DNA of 64,000 nucleotides from Phytoseiulus persimilis (taxonomy: Eukaryota > Arthropoda > Arachnida > Mesostigmata > Phytoseiidae): positions 23,804,745 to 23,868,744 of the forward strand of contig CM075102.1 of NCBI GenBank assembly GCA_037576195.1, written 5' to 3'. Made by a program: the position numbers and the translations under genes. The notes under the pieces are model-generated. The model did no database searches, had not been told where the DNA came from, and saw nothing but the letters and a program-made list of their open reading frames with translations. Shown in pieces: positions 43,860-57,100 of the stretch (positions are counted from its first letter, which is position 1; each line of letters opens with the position of its first letter).

Positions 43860-44816
43860 ATGAGATTCTTTTTCGTGGTCGTTGCGCTTTCCGTGGGCTT
43901 AGTTCAGGCTCAGAGAGGTAAGACACCCGTTATTCATCCTCCCCCACCGTCTCGATTTCCGATAATTGTGTTGACCTGCTCACCGTGACTCTGCATCTTC
44001 AGCTGTGAAAAAAGCCCACGACACGTCGCATCTGGACAAATTGGACCGAGATGAGCTTCTGAATATTCTCGGAGAAATCGAGAACAGTGCTCCATCGAAA
44101 TCGACCAGCTCCCCGTACCGACCGCCGTCATCCTACAGCCCTTATTCACCGGTGACGGCGCCCACGGTACCGCCTCGCAGCAAGTACACTACGACGTATA
44201 AACCCTACTACGCTCCCAGTACGCCGAAAACATCATCTGACATTGACGATCTAATCAACAAATACAAAAACAAGAAGGTAGGCTTGCAGATCTTGTTTAG
44301 ATTGCCTCCAGCATGCGGCTGATGCCAGAGATGCTTGATTAGTTCTATTCTCAGCTCTTTTCTTCCTGTCTCGTGTAGGGCCAACCGGGTTCACCAACTA
44401 CGGACGACCTGCTGCGTCGTTTGAGGAACGGCAGTCCGTCTCCACCGTTGTCGACGTACAACTTCCCCGGACCGAACTACGCTGCTCCCGGAGCCTCGAA
44501 GACTTCATCGTTGCCTTATCCCACATCGTACGACAGAAAATTGTACCCATCGAGGCCTTCGTCCTACCCTTCGGCATCGACGTACCCTTCCGCTCCCTAT
44601 CCATCAGCCCCCTCATACCCGCGAGTCCCGGCGTACTCTTCTTACCCCTCCGCTCCCTCCTATCCATCGGCGCCTTCCTATGCCTCGAGACCATCCTATC
44701 CGACATCGTACAACACACCGTACACTCCGACAGGAAGATATGGGGATTCGGTTCCTAAGTACGCAGCAACAACCAGTAAACCGAAGAAAGGATTCTTCAG
44801 CAAGCTCTTCGGCTGA
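43860..44816 (+). CDS. Secreted Pro/Ser/Tyr-rich low-complexity protein
   Basis: Three coding exons, 43860-43917, 44003-44277 and 44379-44816, in phase, about 256 aa. Exon 1 encodes a signal peptide (MRFFFVVVALSVGLVQAQR). A short acidic segment follows (LDKLDRDELLNILGEIENS), echoed in exon 2 (DIDDLINKYKNKK) and at the start of exon 3 (TTDDLLRRLRNG). The bulk is made of P, S, Y, A and T with loose repeats such as YPSAPSYPSA. The protein ends in a basic, hydrophobic tail, KPKKGFFSKLFG. I do not recognise the family; composition suggests a structural secretion such as cuticle, cement, silk or glue. A poly-A signal lies at 45133-45138. An upstream non-coding exon is implied by the splice acceptor just before the ATG. 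Confidence 0.8.
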
Positions 44817-47800
44817 AGACGAGTCGAGTGGGCGTCTGCGCATTCTACAGAAAATGACACTCGCGCTCGCGTATAGTATTCAAGCGACGTCGCATCAGAC
44901 GCATCAGCAGAAGAGATCGACAGCACAGGGCCTGAACAGTTTGAATTCCAGACGAGGTAATCTCCGTGCAGCTCGAGTTTCACCGCGGGCGAAGGGATGG
45001 AAAATGAAATTTTCTGGGCGAAGGGGAAGAAAAATAACTTTTCAGAAAACTGTCATGGACGATTGACCAGTAGTGCCCTCTGTTGTGATCCGAGCATCGC
45101 AAGGAGAGAATCGCTTCATGGTATGGAAGGGGAAATAAACTGCCCTCCTCAAAAATTGGATTTCCGAATGCTTCCCATTTAGCTTCGCTCGACTTACATC
45201 TTCCCGTCAATTCCATTCCGCTCGTCCACTCTCAGGACGTGCGGGCGCCGTCTCCGCCGTCCTTCATCGGCTCAGACAGGACTTCCACACAATTCACGCC
45301 GCAGAGCCCAAGTAGCGAGTCATACCGAACTGCGATACTTGCGAAATCCTCAGCTGATAGGCGGCGAGTCGACTGATGGAGGCATATCGATACCGTCCTT
45401 GACATCCAGTTCGAACCAGAACATCGGGCTTCCTCGAGATGAGCAATATTCGTCCGTGGCCGTTCTGTAGAAACTTGACTGAATTTTCACTGACTTCATT
45501 CAGTGACGAATTGAGGGAAACCATGGATATCTCAAAAGTGGAAGGAAATTCGCAACCTATAGTTCTCGTGATATGTCACGCCGATCGGAAGCGGGAGGGC
45601 TGGCGCCTTGGGTGGGAATGATTGGGCTTTGATTCCTTGAAGCTATATGCAATCAAAGATCGCTGCACCAAGGACAGTACGTTTGGTAACGGGGGAGTTG
45701 AGGCCCTCAACTTGAGGGTTGCGAATGAGATTTTACGCCAAACTCTTCACATTCCTCATGATGTCATAGTGAGAGAGCTGCGTCAAGCGCAATCCAGAGG
45801 TTCTAAGCGGATCATTATGCTGGCGTCATCGGTTTGCGACGGAGCTCAACGCTACATGTTTCTCTTTGCGCTGTGGATTTTGGGCGATCCTCGGGAGCAA
45901 AAGCCGTTCCGGCATCCCGTGTACGGTTCATGATGGACTATTCGAACTGAAACATCGTTGCTAGCCAGAACTCTCCAAGTGGCTGAGTCTCTCGGGTACA
46001 ATCTATCGCTGCCATTCCAGCACATTGGCGGAGTCTCGGAGGCCGATATTGGAACGCGCAGCTCCAGTGTTTGCATTAACGGCTTATGCGAGAAGCCTAA
46101 TATGGCACTCTTTGAGTGAGAGCAGCCTTACATCGTTCTGCGGCCAGCTGAAGGCAACAGGCTCTGAGGCGTCCCAAAACATTCGAGACGAGGTCCGGAA
46201 TAGAATCAGACCACTGATTCTGAGACAAGGATACGCGGTGGTCCTCGGGCCGATGTTCTGCATCTTTCTCGGAAGATGTGCAAATCAGAGGGGATTTCCA
46301 ATAGAATCCCCTCTGGCATCCCGATAAAACGCTAGGGGGGAATTCAGTCAGACTGAGAAACCCTCAGCCCCCGATGTATCGCATCGAGGAACCGTTTCTC
46401 ACATGGGCATCATTGAAACCATCTGCGATAGGAAGATTAAGGGATTGCGCTTGGGTTTGACAAAGAGAAAGGTTCTTCATGAAGTCTTCAGGAAGCCTTC
46501 AGTGGCTTTCGAGAAAAATACATCGAGAAATCATGCTTTCGTGACTCGATCGAAACGGGGAGAAGCTCTGAGGAGAAAAAAAGGAGGGAGGTGATGATCA
46601 TGCATTCAAGATACCACTCATCTCACACTGGTGTCTGCAGAGCACTCAGCTCCCGAGATGTTCCATCCGTCATATCAAGATTCCCTCAATGGAGTAGAAT
46701 AATAAGGAGAGGAAGAATCTTCCTCATGTTCGGACGAGTGATATGTTTTGCTAGCCGAGTTTGGAACTCGTCGCTTGGGGAGCACTATCGATCGCGCCCA
46801 GTCTCTCGGCGCTGACAGTCATCTCTCGTCGACGCGAAAGCTCTTTCCGAGCAAATTTGTGATTCGAGGAACATGATCCCTTTCACTGATCCATTGTTTC
46901 GAAATGGTGTTGAATTTCGGAGAAAGAATGCGTAAGAGGTGAGTTCCGAGAGGCGCAATCGATTCCAAGCTTGATCGCTCCTTTAGTTGATGCCGAATCG
47001 TTCGGGATAAAGGGATGAGTTGAGGCTTGCTCGGAGAGCACATTGTGCTCCGAATCGCACGGCATCCAACTTGACGGTTGTAGTATGGACGGCGAGAGCG
47101 ATTGCGGAACCAGGCACAGCAGTATGACGTTGAGGAATGACAGAATCCACACGGATATGTAAGACATCAATATTTATTTATGCACAGCTCACCCGGCATA
47201 TGGAGTAGCTTCACCGCCGGCCAAATCCAAACGAAAATTGTTGCCCGTGACTCCGAAGGACTGAAGAATACACCCGAACCCGACTTGAACGGAAGCAACG
47301 GTCAAGGAGCTGTCTCCAGATGAGCGTTTTCCAAATAATAGAAGATCAGAAAACGAAAGCATATTCGAAGCCGATCCAAAGCCGGCTTAGGTGAGCTGTG
47401 AATCTGTTATCGTCGAACTCCTCGAAGCGCAACGTATAAGTCTCAGTGGAGGAACGGGCTAGCGCTGAGCCGCGAATCAACGCAGAGTCTCCATTGCTGG
47501 CTCTGGATTCCGCGGATCTACATCAAATGCCAGCCGACCCCAGAACCGAGTCAGCCATTGTTCAGGAAGTATAGCGTGCGAATATGTTCCTCGGTCAGTT
47601 CGGCGAGCCCACGAATCAGGAAGGGAGGCCTGACAATTTTTTCGCATCTGCAGCATCCATACTTCCAGACGCTCATCAGCCAGCCGAGCGTTCACTTCAG
47701 GAAGACTTTTGACATCAAGCATTTCACGAGGGATCGATCCTTCTCCGGAGAAGCTGGAGCGATGCTGTCGATCAAATCATTATCCAGGCGCCCAGAAACT

Positions 47801-48850
47801 CGTGAGGTGGAGAACCCCGAAACTCTCGATACCAGAACTAGCCTGGAAATCTCTCGCTCAGTTTTCGAAGCCTGCGCGGAGACAGCGAGCCTTCTATGCC
47901 GAGCCCCGTGTCAGATAGGAGGTGGGAGTGAGTCGCGCCCGCGGGATTTCGAATATTCGTGGAGCCTGGTAGGTCAGGAATGATGAAGCATATCTCAACC
48001 TCGATCATATCGGAATCAGCGATCCAACCCTCGATTATATCAGCTTTAGCGGTTTCCCACTCGACTGTGTCAACTTTCAGGATTTCCCTCCCGATTCTAT
48101 TCACTTTATGGATACAGGCCCTCGAATAAATCAACCTTCGATTATGCCGACCTTTTATAGCTCGATTCAGTTGATAGAGTAGAGCTTCTACTGTATATTC
48201 GAAGGAGCTTCTCTGGGCTCGCCACAAGTTAGAGCTGCGGCTGATATTTGGGAAAATGGTGCTCACCCAGGGCTCTCACACTGAATTGAATTCGGAAATG
48301 TTATTTAGCGAACAATGGCACCTATTATGAGTGTCAGTTCAATATGCGAATGCCTATTTGACAAACTGAAAGTCTCGAGAGCGCTGTCAGGATAGCCGCC
48401 TGTCAGACTCGGTACGAAGAGGATGGAGTACCCAATCAGAACTTATGCCAGCCCGCTGCACGCTGCTCGACCCCGCCTCGAGACTCTAGCCCAAACGGCA
48501 TTTGACTCCGGCCGTGCTTTTAGAGAACAAAGTCGAAATACCGGTTCGACGTTCCGTTTGAAGTTCATTCTGCTCTGAGAACGCCGTTCCTGCGTTCTTG
48601 AAGCTGGCGACTCGACCACAAGATCAGTTGCGTTCAAACAAGACGCGATTTCGTCAAGACTTAGCTCATAGTCGCATTCACATGATTTCCTGGGGGTTAA
48701 CGGTCGGAATAAGGATACGAAACAAATTCAGAAACGAAACAACTCGCTAATTCGAACACGCTCCTTCACCAGGAACGAAATTTACAGCTGCCCACGCGAG
48801 TTCGTTATTATGCCGCTGCGGCGCTGCGAGCGTGTTGTTTTCGCTGGCGG
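44817..48850. other. Gene-poor region, nothing recognised apart from small repeats
   Basis: The first 300 bp are probably 3' UTR of the secreted-protein gene. Beyond that, open frames are below 150 codons, unrecognised and overlap on both strands. A degenerate 30-bp tandem repeat (48001-48150) and a trace of the long-TIR element family (47855-47910) lie here. The last 60 bp resemble the 5' flank of the second MED30 gene. Confidence 0.45.
48001..48150. repeat. Degenerate 30-bp tandem repeat, five units
   Basis: Units begin at 48001, 48031, 48061, 48091 and 48122 with tcgatcatatc, tcgattatatc, tcgactgtgtc, ccgattctattc and tcgaataaatc, and share a following tca and ttt-rich middle. Spacing is 30 bp, once 31. 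Confidence 0.6.
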
Positions 48851-48992
48851 ACGTCACGACATCAAGCGGCTCCTTCGAACTCAGTGAGATCATAGAGGAG
48901 ATTCTCGTGCTCGTACTTCGCTTCTATCGTGCTGGTTCCTCGTACTCTTCGCTCCCACTGGCTGCCACCACGTCTAGGAACAAAGTGCGGTG

Positions 48993-49976
48993 ATGGCATC
49001 TCCATACCATCAGGGAGGAGGAGTTGGCGGAGGGAGCATGATGGGTGGTGGACATGGGAATCAGATGGGGATACCTCAAGGTGCGATGGGCGGCACAGGA
49101 GGCTATCCTCAGCCCAATATGAGTGGCTATCAGCAGTCGAACATGGGAGGAATGTCTCTCGACGGCCACAGCATGAACAACGATCAACAGGACCAGGATG
49201 GCACTCCACAGGTCGGTAGATGACTGATGTAGAAGCAATAATCAGAACGATCTCCATCAACATCTTGAGTGATATGTTTCGCACGTCTGATTTCCTCTGC
49301 TCTTCCGAAAGGATAACAAACAACAGCAACAAAGTGACTTCAACATCCCCATCATGTGCCGGATCGGTCAAGAAACCGTCCAAGAAATCGTCTCCAGAGC
49401 CAACGAATTGTTCCAAATACTCAAAACACTTCAGCCACCGACAGGCACCTCGAACGCACAAGTGCTGAGTCTTCACGAAGTGAGTCATACCACAACGCCT
49501 TGTTTATCTTTCGCTTGAGATCAATCGCTCCAAATTTCGCGTTCCACTGAGATCTCAGAATAACGTTTCATATTTGCCTCTAGGAACGCAAGGTGAAGCT
49601 CAACGAAACACTCGAAACCTTGCAAAGCCTATTCGAGAGGCTGCATAAAGTCTATGAAATCTGTGATCAGAATGGGTCAGGCGGTGAATTTTCGTCGCTT
49701 GAGCCAGATGTTGCAACCATGCAGCTCGTGCCGCTTGAAGAAGAACGCAGGAAAGATGAGGAAGAGAAGAAGCCCTCTGAGATGCTCAAGTTCCAAATGG
49801 AGGAACAACGCAGGCTGGAAGAACAAGTTCGCCTCAAGAACAGACAGATCAAAGAAATCATCGATATACTCCGAAGCATAGTCTGCGAAATCAATACGAT
49901 GCTCGCCATGCGAAAGAAACATCTTCCCTTCTCGAGCAGAGTTTCCGGATTCAAGACGAAGCCACAGATGTTCTAG
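48993..49976 (+). CDS. MED30: Mediator complex subunit 30, copy 1
   Basis: Three exons: 48993-49211, 49312-49479 and 49584-49976, phase 0 junctions, about 259 aa. The N-terminus is Gly/Met/Gln-rich (MASPYHQGGGVGG, then GNQMGIPQGAMGG). Exon 2 carries FNIPIMCRIGQETVQEIV and LQPPTGTSNAQVLSLHE; exon 3 carries KLNETLETLQSLFERLHKVY, a charged helical stretch (EEERRKDEEEKKPSE) and the terminal LAMRKKHLPFSSRVSGF. These are MED30 signatures. MED30 is a head-module-associated subunit of Mediator, which links activators to RNA polymerase II. A second intact copy with the same structure lies about 3.3 kb downstream, with conserved 5' flank (cgctgcggcgctgcgagc against cgctgtggcgctgcaggc). Confidence 0.92.
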
Positions 49977-52341
49977 GAAGGGGAGGGGTGATCTTCGACG
50001 GACAGAGTTTCCAGTACAGGGTGTTGCTGAAAAGATGTAGAGGACTGACATGTTTTTGTTGAAAATGCGAGGAGATTCCGAGCAAGCAATGGACTCTCGA
50101 TCTCCAAATCGAGCTCAGGTAGTCAGGAGCTTTTGTGATTCCGAGTAAAACAGATTTCTACGATATTGATCTTTTTTCACCCTATGAGTAGGAAGACATC
50201 TCTTTCGAAGAGACGGGACAAGTATCATTATTTGCCTACGCATCGATTGAATTGAGGCTCAAGTCACGCGGAGTGGGAAGCATGACTTCAGTGGCAAGAA
50301 ACGTAAGCTGCTCGAGTCTTACGGTCAACAGCGGTAGAAGCCGCTGTGAGCTCAGACTTCCCTGAAACCAGCCGATCTTTCTCTGGCATATTCCGAATTC
50401 CGATCAGCAGCGCATTTTCTCGTCGGCACTGGAAAAGCCACCCTAGAGTCATGATTCGAAGCAGATTTTCTCCTCTTCGACTATAAATGCCAGCGGTGGC
50501 AATTTACGACCTGGGAGCATACGGGACGGGCCCAAACCTCCCCGTTCTCTGTTGTGGTGCCTCCGTCACGAATCAGTCGTGAAACCGCAATTGTATATGC
50601 ACTTTGTATACGAGTCAAATTCCCGGTCATGGTTTTCCGACTCGCTGTGCTGACGTCGGCTCGCTGTCCTGATGATGGGAAAACCAAAGGTAATACAGGT
50701 GCTGTCGCCTCACAAAGCCAAGAGTGCGTGTTCAGTGATTTTTGAGATTCCAACGTTCGGCGAGTGCACAGAGTGAGCTCTCGTCGCTCTGAATGCTGTC
50801 GAATGTTACGGGATTGTGTACAAGGGGTACACCGAACTAAGTGGCTCCCGATATCGCACGATTGCTGGTAATAGATCACTGATGCGTGGGAATATAAGGC
50901 AAAGTTTTTGCACCGGAATGAGCTGTAAATATGTCCGAGGTTGAGCCCATGTTCGTAAACAGAGCCGTGCGCCGCGCCGTAGACCCGCCCGCGGGCTTCG
51001 AATTACAGTTCATCTTTCCCGTTGCGGAAAATTGAAAAGTTGTGAAGCTCCCGTCGGCTCATTCCAGGTCTGCGAGTGGATTGATCACGCCGAATCGTTG
51101 AGTATAATATGAAAACTGTGACCGCCCTATTAAGATGTTTCCAGTTTTGAATCTGGAATTGATATACTGCCGATTGAGCCTGAACTACTCAAGAGGACGG
51201 AAAGAATTGAAAGATGACTTTTGTGAATTATTCCGCTAGGGGACAGGTCTTCCTCGCGACGTACCGGCTGGATTCCACAAGCCATTGCCCATGAGTGAGA
51301 ACCTGCGGCGGGCCGGCCCAGCTTTCTCCGCCGCGGGGCGCCGCGGGGATCGTCGCCGCCGCCTTCTTTTCCGTCCGCCGCCGTCGAAATCCTCACGGCG
51401 CACAGCTCTGCTCGTAAATCGCGCCGCTCTTGGGGCCACTGCTCACTTATTCGAGAGTTGATCATTCCCAATTCTGCTGGATGCTACGAAACTATGGAAA
51501 TATGACACGGGAACCTGCTCGATGACCGGGATTCAGCTTACGACGCACAGTCCAAGACATCCATTGAGTTGGAGTCGAGATTCCTGGGGCGAGTTCTATT
51601 GGACCCACAGCGAAGCTCACAAGCCCGCGATCGCGGAGGCCGCGGTTTTCATTCGGGGGGCTTTCCATCGCGGATACCCGCGAAATTCATAGACCGCGAG
51701 CTTGCGGTCCTGAGAATGCGGGCTCTCGCAAATATTAGTTAGGAATGCATTGTCATTCATTCCGATCTCAAATAACGGATCAACGAGGTATTCTCCAAGA
51801 AAACTGTGAAATGGATTGGAAGCGACGGGACTGAACTGTAATCCCTACGATGGAAACGGAGAATATTCGTGTCGTCCATCCAGGATTCATCATTTCGCAC
51901 CGTTTGAACCTTGACAACGAGCTGTAAGGTTATCTGTGAGGACTTGAAATTTTCATCGACCCCATACTCTGGCTGGAATGAAAAGTCGGTACAATGGAAC
52001 GCAGCCTGTTGGGAAATTTCCAGTGGGCATTTGTGGAAGGAGGAGAAAATTCACGTTCTGCGACGAAACGGCACATCGCGATGAGGGAGCCTAACCTATG
52101 GTGCGAAAGCTCCAACTCCGATCCGAGTCCCCGCCAAGCAACGCTCCAAAGTAGCGGCGTCGTTCTTGTTTGGACCGCTGTGGCGCTGCAGGCGTATTGT
52201 TTTCAACTTGAGCACCCAACATGAAACAGCTCCGTGGACTCGAAGAAACACAAGGAGCACCGTGAAATTCGTGACTGGCTTCTTCGCCGCTGTTCTGTTC
52301 GTCTGAATGACATTTATGCAATTCTAAATCAGAGCTTGGTG
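49977..52341. other. Spacer between the two MED30 genes
   Basis: No gene recognised. 51300-51420 is very GC-rich (ggcgggccggccc, then gccgccgcc) and might be a promoter, but no gene start is linked to it. The last 180 bp contain the flank duplicated with MED30 copy 1. Confidence 0.45.
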
Positions 52342-53360
52342 ATGGCGTCCCCTTACCATCAAGGTGGCGGGGTTGGTGGACATGGGAATCAGATTGGAGG
52401 ATCTCAGGGTCCTATGGGCGGAACGGGTGGCATTGGGGGCTACCCACAAGCAAACATGGGGAGCTATCCCCAGCCCCAAATGGGCGGCATGGTGTCCCTC
52501 GAAGGCCACAACATGACCAACGACCAACATGACCAGGATGGCAACCCACAGGTCAGTGAAGTTTAAATTCAGAGGAGATCAAAAACGAAAGCGGTCCCAT
52601 ATTTTTTGCTAACTTCCTGATCAATCAACGAGCCTTTTTGAACCTTCCTATTATAAGGAAAGCAACCAACAGCAACAAGGTGAATACAATATACCCATCA
52701 TGTGTCGGATCGGGCAGGAAACCGTTCAAGAAATCGTGGCAAAAGCTTGTGAATTGTTCCAAGTTTTCAAGACAATCCAGCCGCCCACAGGGACGACGAG
52801 TGCACAAGCGCAGAATCTTCAGGAAGTGAGTGACCGCAACAGCTAATCTGTTTTCCAAGTGCTCTCTCTCTCTCTCTCTTCGAAGTTTGACGAGCCCTCG
52901 GAATTTGCTCATGCCCTCCGAAGCACGCTATCATGCAGCTCGTTCCAGCCCGCTTTTCTATTCGCAGGAGCGGAAAGCGAAGCTCAACGATACACTGCAC
53001 ATCATGCAAGCTTTATTCAGGAGATTGCACAGAGTTTACGACATATGTGATCAGAACGCGTCTGGTGGTGAATTTTCTTCGCTCGAGCCTGATGCTGCTA
53101 CTATGCGGCTCGTGCCTCTGGAAGAAGAGCGCATGAAATATGAAGAAGACAAGAAGCCATCTGAGAGCCTGAAGTTTCAAATGGAAGAACAGCACAGGCT
53201 CGAAGAGCGAGTTCGGCTTAAAAACCAGCAAATAAAGGAAATCATCGATCAGCTCCGGAGACTAGTGTGCGAGATCAACACCATGCTGGCCATGCGGAAA
53301 AAGCATCTCCCTTTCTCGAACAGAGTGACTGGGTTCAAGACGAAGCCACAGATGTTTTAG
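52342..53360 (+). CDS. MED30: Mediator complex subunit 30, copy 2
   Basis: Three exons: 52342-52551, 52658-52825 and 52968-53360, with the same splice sites and phases as copy 1, about 256 aa. Exon 2 and exon 3 lengths are identical to copy 1 (168 and 393 bp). Conserved blocks are YNIPIMCRIGQETVQEIV, DICDQNASGGEFSSLEPD and LAMRKKHLPFSNRVTGF; differences are mostly in the Gly-rich N-terminus and the first helix of exon 3 (TLHIMQALFRRLHRVYD). The ATG chosen starts MASPYHQGGG as in copy 1, although the frame stays open 36 codons upstream. The intron before exon 3 has a (CT)n run at 52861-52880. A poly-A signal lies near 53474. Both copies look functional. Confidence 0.92.
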
Positions 53361-54106
53361 GAGTTTCATGGATAGAGAGGAAAGGTGGATTGCATCGACG
53401 AGTTCCCGTTAGAGTCGGTTGCAATGCAGCGTTTGAGGAGTTCCACCATTCTCATCCGTTACAATAAGCTTGAAATAAACTGACCAAATCGATGTTGTTG
53501 ATTTCCGACGAACAATTGTAGTCTTTGGATGATACAGATCCCTCGATTCCTTTGAATTCCTGGGTTGGTTCCTCACGGATATCCTCCTCAGGAACCGGTC
53601 GTCAGTCGATGAGATCGTGGTTCGGGGGAGTATGGTCATTCCTCACTCCGATCGACTCACCGTACCGCTGCAGCTCACAGAAAGCGCCTAGCAGACCTGA
53701 TCGGTCGTCAATATAATCATCGCATGCACACAAATATTAACGCGGATCTGATACTTTACCCCAGCTCGAACTCGAGCTGTTATTAGCAGAGTTCACGATG
53801 GCCATCTTCATATTTCCCCTGATTGTTCGTGTGGCATCCACGACATGCAATTGGGGTATTGAAGATGTCGGATTTCCGAACAGTGGTTTATTCTACAACA
53901 TTTTTACAGTATTCCTACCATATGGCACCGAACGAGCTTAAATGTATCACATGGCGTTCGACTTGCATTAATACACAGAACTGAGTCCATGAGTCTACAC
54001 TCTCGTGTGATTCGGGTTCCTCATTGACAATATGAATAAATGGGGGGCGATGCCATCACATTTGCACGTTTCCTAGGAAACATTTGAATGGAACAGACGA
54101 GTAGTT
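53361..54106. other. Convergent 3' region between MED30 copy 2 and JAK
   Basis: Contains the MED30 copy 2 poly-A signal (about 53474) and, on the minus strand, a candidate JAK poly-A signal at 53887-53892. No further gene seen. Confidence 0.5.
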
Positions 54107-57100
54107 TTATCCAGTTGACTCAACGAGGTCGCGAATAGTGTCCAGTAGCGTGGCGAAACTAGGTCTCAAGTTATGATCCGATCTCCAGCATTGACCCATG
54201 ATTTGATACACGTCGGGAGGACAGTTTTCGGGACAAGGGAGCCGAAACCCTGCCATAAGTGCCTGACCTATTATATCAGCCTTGTCCGTATTTTTCACAA
54301 TGGGAGCTTCACCGAAAGTGAACATCTCCCACAGAGTCACGCCAAAACTCCACACGTCACTTTTCATGGAGAACTTGTTGTAGAGAATGGACTCCGGCGC
54401 GTACCATTGTATTGGCAGGTTTCTGTTCACCGATTTCACGGTATAGTAGTCCCTGACAGAGAGAAGTTGAGCGAGCCCGAAATCGCTCAGTTTCACGCAG
54501 GATTCGGACTTGACTAGAATGTTGCGCGCAGCGAGATCACGATGAATGATTTTCTTGCGTTCCAAGTATGCCATGGCGCTAGCGATATCACAGCTGAACT
54601 TTATCAACTCGCTGTGAGTCAATTTTTCTTTGTTCGCTTCCAAATAGGTCGGCAACGCACCCATCCCGACGAATTCCATCACCAAGAACATTTCTTCTTC
54701 ATCCACCCTCCCTATTATTTCCACGATATTTGGGTGCCGCAGTTTTTTCATGATATCGATTTCCCGCTCAAGGTCTTTGTGATTGATGTCTGGGGCTGTT
54801 GATTTCACTCTTTTCACGGCAACGATTTCGGTTTCTCCCGAACATCTGGTCAGTTTACCCTTGAAAACCATTCCGAAGAATCCTTGACCGACAGGGTCAC
54901 CAATTTTGAGATTCTTTTTCTCAATGAGCCACTGCTCGTCATCGGGGAGGTCGCTTAGCTCCTCCTCCTCGTCTCTCTTGGAAGGATCCTCGTAGTTGAA
55001 AATGTTGTCGTCGAACACTTCGGAATCAGCCGCAAGCTGCGCGGTTTCGAGATCGCTGATCGTGGATAAGGTCCCGTAATTCTTCCCCCTCCTCCACGGG
55101 AAGCGAAGCAGATTGTTGTACTTCCAACCTTTCCTGCTGGCAATACTTGACTGACTGGCGGTCGATGTTCTTCTCTGGGGGTCCTTGGCTGAACTTTCTG
55201 ACGCATGGCGTAGAGGTGGCAGCGGTGGCGGCGATGAGCTGCAATGATGCAGAATGTATGATTATCTTCGAAGAATCGAGGACACGTCGACTTATCGATC
55301 CTCATCGGAGGACGATTCTCAAGAGCGGAGGGGAAACGAATTAAATCGAAGTTGAACTCACTTTGCAGCGGTCTCCGCGGCGTGCGCGGGATGCATTTTG
55401 GAGAAGTCTATCTGAGCGTAAGTATTGTACTTCCCGGGCTTGTATATTTGGTACAGTAGCTGGTGCAAATCTCTCACAATGGCATTCGGCGACCTGCGTT
55501 GGTCTGGGTCGCTGCTCCAGCAATCTGAGATGATCGCGCAGAACTCTTGGGGGACCGCCGCGAGCGAGAGTCTTCCGTTGCATGCAAAAAAAGACCTCAC
55601 TTCGTCCCACGTTCGGTCCTTCAATTGATCGGAGTTGAAAGGGTCTGCTGCTTTGTTGAAAATCTCCCACATGGTAGTCCCTAAAGCATACAGATCCGCC
55701 TTTTGTGCGTGTGAAACTGAGTCCATGACTGAGAGGTACTCCGGCGCGATCCAGGGAACATCCGTTTCGTTGTAAACCTGGAGACCTGGCTCCCCGAGTT
55801 TCACTTTGAAGGAGTTTTCGGATCGATCGACGACGAATGCCGATCTACAGCGAATTCTGCCGTGCACGAAACCATTCTCTTCGAGATACCATGCCGCTTT
55901 AGCCAGACACAGGGCAGCATCTCCCAAGTCGCCAATGGTGAGGCCTTCGCCAGAGCTCCTGGCGACCAAAAAAAAAACTCTCGTGAATGCGGAGCATCGA
56001 TGTGCGAATCATTGTACCCTAACACGAGTGCCTCCTCCCCCAGGACTTCGTTCCACTATTCCCAGTTCGAATCCATGTCATTCTACTCACTGAAGGTAAG
56101 TGTGCAGCGATCCCATCGGCATGTACTTCGAGGCCAGGCACATGTGTGGTGAAACTCCGAGACCCAGTATGGGAACGATTTCGCGGCATTTCCAAGTCAG
56201 AATTTCGTTTGACTTCATCAGGAAACTTTTCAACAGATCATCATCTTTCAGGACGCGGTAAACCACTTCACGACCTTTGTACGTACCCTGGTAAAATCGT
56301 TCCAAGTTTCAAAAAACTGACCACTTGGAATCAGCTGAGCACCCCCACTGAGACAAATAGCGCTCACCTTGACAACCCACTGTTGGAGACTCGTCCGCCA
56401 GTACGGGCCTTCAATTTTGATCGATCTAGAAGTGAGAATGTTCCCGTGGAAATCGTTCTCGCCCCTCAGTTCGTCCTCTGAGACCCCTTTGCAGAGTCGC
56501 AGACCGGTTTTCTCATAGTCGCACGGGGCCAGCTGATACAGCTGCGAACCGTTGAGTACCCTCGCGCCGATGAGGTCCGTGAGCTTTTGGAAGACGTTAT
56601 CTTCGGAGTCAACATCTAGCCTGAAGTTTCCTTCATTGGTTTCGATGATTCTGTGGGTCTGTAGGCGGCCATCGCTCGAGACAAGATCAGCGTGATAGAC
56701 CCTATAAAGTTGTGGATCTTGTCTCACGAGAAAACATCCCTGAAATCACGATCAAGAACGAAGCTTCGTATCTCGGCGAAATCGCACTGGTATTGCGAGT
56801 TCTTCCTCGAATAGGGCAGATATAAGCTGACCTGATGATACTTCATTCCAAGGAGTTTGTTCTGAGCAATGGATTGGCGAATAGGACCATGAATTTTCCG
56901 TTTCTTCATAGCCACGATCGAGGGCGGCTGGAAGTTGCTGCACAGAAAACCGGTGAAGCGCCCTGTCATCCGATAGTAACCATCGATCAGCGTCACAAGC
57001 TCGATAAGCTTTTTCTTCTCGATGCCCAACGTGATCGGGTGTTCGTCGCGCACGTTCACTTCGACGAAATTCTCATTTATCACGTTTATATAACACACGT

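Noticed and set aside
51236..51471. Arg/Gly-rich minus-strand open frames
   Set aside because: They come from an extremely GC-rich stretch where stops are rare; no domain, splice signals or start context supports a gene.
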